DNA of 64,000 nucleotides, from the NCBI GenBank assembly GCA_947504205.1, contig CANNGL010000001.1:558001-622000 (forward strand), read 5' to 3'. The position numbers and the translations under genes are program-made. The notes below the pieces were generated by a model that saw nothing but the letters and a program-made list of their open reading frames with translations, was not told the origin of the DNA and made no database searches. This document shows positions 62,267 through 64,000 of this stretch, piece by piece. The first letter of the stretch is position 1, and each line of letters opens with the position of its first letter. The stretch comes from an uncultured Litoreibacter sp. (GTDB lineage: Bacteria; Pseudomonadota; Alphaproteobacteria; Rhodobacterales; Rhodobacteraceae).

Positions 62267-62742
62267 AGCGTGAAATAGACGCTGTCTGACCAGACATCGT
62301 TCACGCAGAACGTGTTTTTCTCGAAGCCTGTTTCCTTGAAGCCGAGTGACTTCAAGCATGCCACCGAGGCCGTATTGTTCGGGTCGGCGTCTGCCGTCAA
62401 TTGCGTGAACCCGCCATCGCTGAAAAGCCACGGTATGAGGGCACACATCGCCTCGGTCATGAAGCCTTGCCGCCAGTATCGCTTGTTCAGAATGAAGCCA
62501 ATTTCATCGCGCTCATGAACGCCGCCAGCACCTATTGCTGTTTTGTCGTGCTCTAGAACGAAATATGTTCGGGGCTCCGGCGCTATCGCCATTGCTGCCA
62601 GGCGCGAACGGGTTGTTTCCACATCCGGGTCAGGCACGCTCGACCAGTATTTCATGACATCGGCGTCGCCATACACCTCGAACAAGGCGTCGGCGTCGTT
62701 CTCTTGAGGCGCGCGCAGCAATAGGCGTTTGGTTCTCAGCAT
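62251..62742 (-). CDS. GNAT family N-acetyltransferase (RimJ-like)
   Basis: 163 residues from the ATG at 62742. The RimJ/RimL pattern is clear: RTKRLLLRAPQENDADALFE at the start, IGFILNKRYWRQGFMTEAMC (acetyl-CoA loop) and ASVACLKSLGFKETGFEKNT. Substrates of this branch are protein N-termini or small amines; none can be assigned. The longer frame to 62781 would run into the gltA terminator. On the same strand as gltA but separated from it by that terminator. Confidence 0.85.
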   Translation of the reverse strand: MLRTKRLLLRAPQENDADALFEVYGDADVMKYWSSVPDPDVETTRSRLAAMAIAPEPRTYFVLEHDKTAIGAGGVHERDEIGFILNKRYWRQGFMTEAMCALIPWLFSDGGFTQLTADADPNNTASVACLKSLGFKETGFEKNTFCVNDVWSDSVYFTLQRPS

Positions 62743-62745
62743 GAC

Positions 62746-62775
62746 AAAGAAAAAGGCCGCCCTTGCGAGCGGCCT
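62746..62775 (-). terminator. Intrinsic terminator of gltA
   Basis: On the minus strand AGGCCGC, loop of eight, GCGGCCT (62769-62775 with 62754-62760), then TTTTTCTTT. It lies just after the gltA stop codon, in front of the GNAT start. Confidence 0.85.
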
Positions 62776-62781
62776 GTTCAA

Positions 62782-64000
62782 CTAGCGATTTTCGATATCG
62801 ATGTATTCGCGGGTGTTTTCGCCCATATAAAGCTGGCGTGGTCGACCGATCTTGAGCTTTGGATCGGAGATTTGCTCCTTCCATTGCGAAATCCAACCCA
62901 CCGTCCGGGCGAGGGCAAAAATTGGCGTGAACATGGAGGTCGGGAAGCCCATCGCCTCAAGAATGATGCCGGAATAGAAATCGACATTCGGGAACAGCTT
63001 TTTCTCGGCGAAATACGGATCTTCAAGCGCCTGTTTTTCCAGTTCCTTGGCAACCTGCAGTTTCGGATTGTCCTCGATCCCGAGCAAATCCAGCACTTCA
63101 TCGGCAGATTGTTTCATAACCTTCGCGCGTGGATCAAAGTTCTTGTAGACGCGGTGCCCGAAGCCCATCAGGCGGAACGGATCATTCTTGTCTTTGGCGC
63201 GCGCAATGAATTCAGGAATGCGATCTACAGTTCCAATCTCCTCCAGCATCTCAAGACACGCTTGGTTGGCACCACCATGTGCAGGTCCCCAAAGGCAGGC
63301 GATGCCAGCAGCGATGCAGGCAAAGGGGTTTGCGCCAGACGAAGACGCAAGTCGCACCGTTGAGGTCGAGGCGTTTTGCTCATGATCGGCGTGCAGCGTG
63401 AAGATGCGATCCATGGCGCGGCTCAGGATTGGGTTCACCTGATAGTCCTCCGCTGGCACACTGAAGCACATCCGCAGGAAGTTTGACGCATAGTCGAGAT
63501 CATTGCGTGGATAGATGAATGGCTGACCGATGGAATACTTGTACGCCCATGCCGCGATCGTTGGCATCTTGGCAATCAGACGATGAGACGCGATTTCGCG
63601 CTGCCGTTCGTCAGCAATATCGGTCGAGTCATGATAGAATGCTGACATAGCGCCGACCACACCAACCATGATGGCCATCGGGTGAGCGTCGCGACGGAAC
63701 CCACGGAAGAAGTTGACCATCTGCTCGTGCAGCATGGTGTGGCGGGTGATTGTGGCTTCAAATTCTTCCAGTTCCGACGCTGACGGCAATTCACCGTAAA
63801 GCAGCAAATAGCAAACCTCGAGGTAGTGCGACTTCTCGGCCAATTGGTCGATTGGATAGCCGCGATGCAACAGCTCACCTTTGCCGCCATCGATGAACGT
63901 TATGGTCGAGTCGCAGGCCGCCGTAGACGTGAAACCTGGATCATATGTGAAGACTTTTCCCTGAGCATAAAGCTTGGTGATGTCGATGACGTCAGGGCCG
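62782..64000 (-). CDS. gltA: Citrate synthase (N-terminus beyond window edge)
   Basis: At least 406 codons; the frame runs off the right edge, where it reads [20 protein letters not shown]. Only about the first 30 residues are missing. Catalytic His residues are in [16 protein letters not shown] and [14 protein letters not shown], and the Asp in [13 protein letters not shown]; this is the usual hexameric type II enzyme of proteobacteria, controlled by NADH. Citrate synthase starts the TCA cycle by joining acetyl-CoA and oxaloacetate. The intrinsic terminator downstream ends its transcript. Confidence 0.97.
   Translation of the reverse strand, partial: GPDVIDITKLYAQGKVFTYDPGFTSTAACDSTITFIDGGKGELLHRGYPIDQLAEKSHYLEVCYLLLYGELPSASELEEFEATITRHTMLHEQMVNFFRGFRRDAHPMAIMVGVVGAMSAFYHDSTDIADERQREIASHRLIAKMPTIAAWAYKYSIGQPFIYPRNDLDYASNFLRMCFSVPAEDYQVNPILSRAMDRIFTLHADHEQNASTSTVRLASSSGANPFACIAAGIACLWGPAHGGANQACLEMLEEIGTVDRIPEFIARAKDKNDPFRLMGFGHRVYKNFDPRAKVMKQSADEVLDLLGIEDNPKLQVAKELEKQALEDPYFAEKKLFPNVDFYSGIILEAMGFPTSMFTPIFALARTVGWISQWKEQISDPKLKIGRPRQLYMGENTREYIDIENR

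Noticed and set aside
1-64000. CRISPR arrays, insertion sequences, integrases or att sites
   Set aside because: No tandem direct repeats of CRISPR spacing, no transposase or integrase motifs, and no direct repeats flanking either tRNA gene were seen.

Overview
The window looks like a chromosomal backbone segment of a marine Roseobacter-group alphaproteobacterium (Rhodobacteraceae). The evidence is the gene content and order: argC-ccmE, purC-x-purS-purQ, zapA opposite tkt, rne next to an M48 protease, amidase-PBP1A-prfB, a DUF1476 zeta subunit and a GTA-type holin. Coding density is high, most genes are in short operons with 1-4 bp overlaps, and there are no insertion sequences, CRISPR arrays or rRNA genes. 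The species cannot be fixed from the sequence alone.

Layout. 0-6.8 kb: an edge-cut protease gene, MarC, an ABC-F ATPase, ndk, two small conserved proteins, tRNA-Asn, an MBL hydrolase diverging from an orphan EnvZ-type kinase, and a CAT-anticodon tRNA. 6.9-11.7 kb: kynA, purM-purN, rnd, a lipoprotein and sufE. 11.7-16.3 kb: a one-carbon/corrinoid block (DUF1638 protein, 54-aa membrane peptide, GST, MtbC-type corrinoid protein, radical SAM protein, homocysteine S-methyltransferase). 16.4-18.9 kb: zeta subunit and purC-x-purS-purQ. 18.9-33 kb: dctB-dctD, a long leader and rne, M48 protease, aminotransferase, amidase, PBP1A, prfB. 33-40.2 kb: a more accessory stretch (creatinase, GMC oxidoreductase, methyltransferase, two GNATs, MFS). 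40.2-47.5 kb: a GapB-like dehydrogenase, zapA with a coiled-coil partner, tkt, grxD-bolA, purL. 47.6-57.5 kb: a histidine kinase, a strong small-RNA candidate, a LysR regulator opposite a giant indolepyruvate oxidoreductase, a flavin reductase, and an aminotransferase plus two ureohydrolases. 57.6-64 kb: acyltransferase, murI, argC, ccmE, GTA-type holin, enoyl-CoA hydratase, GNAT and gltA (cut by the right edge).

How the genes work together. Six purine genes (purM, N, C, S, Q, L) lie in three places; purS, purQ and the small PurL make the three-part FGAM synthase. GrxD and BolA form the usual Fe-S pair, with SufE elsewhere in the window. The corrinoid protein and the homocysteine methyltransferase look like two modules of a methionine synthase split into separate proteins. 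The aminotransferase/ureohydrolase operon and the creatinase both point to use of guanidino compounds or polyamines as nitrogen sources.

The least explained signals are a roughly 73-nt RNA gene with promoter, CCTCCC motif and perfect terminator hidden under the annotated 5' end of a kinase (49,036-49,108); a second structured RNA candidate at 4,102-4,173; the DUF1638/54-aa peptide/GST/corrinoid module with two palindromes; a DctD regulator lacking the sigma-54 contact motif; and a GTA holin directly after ccmE where ccmF and ccmH would be expected. All coordinates and motifs were read by eye; no database search was run.
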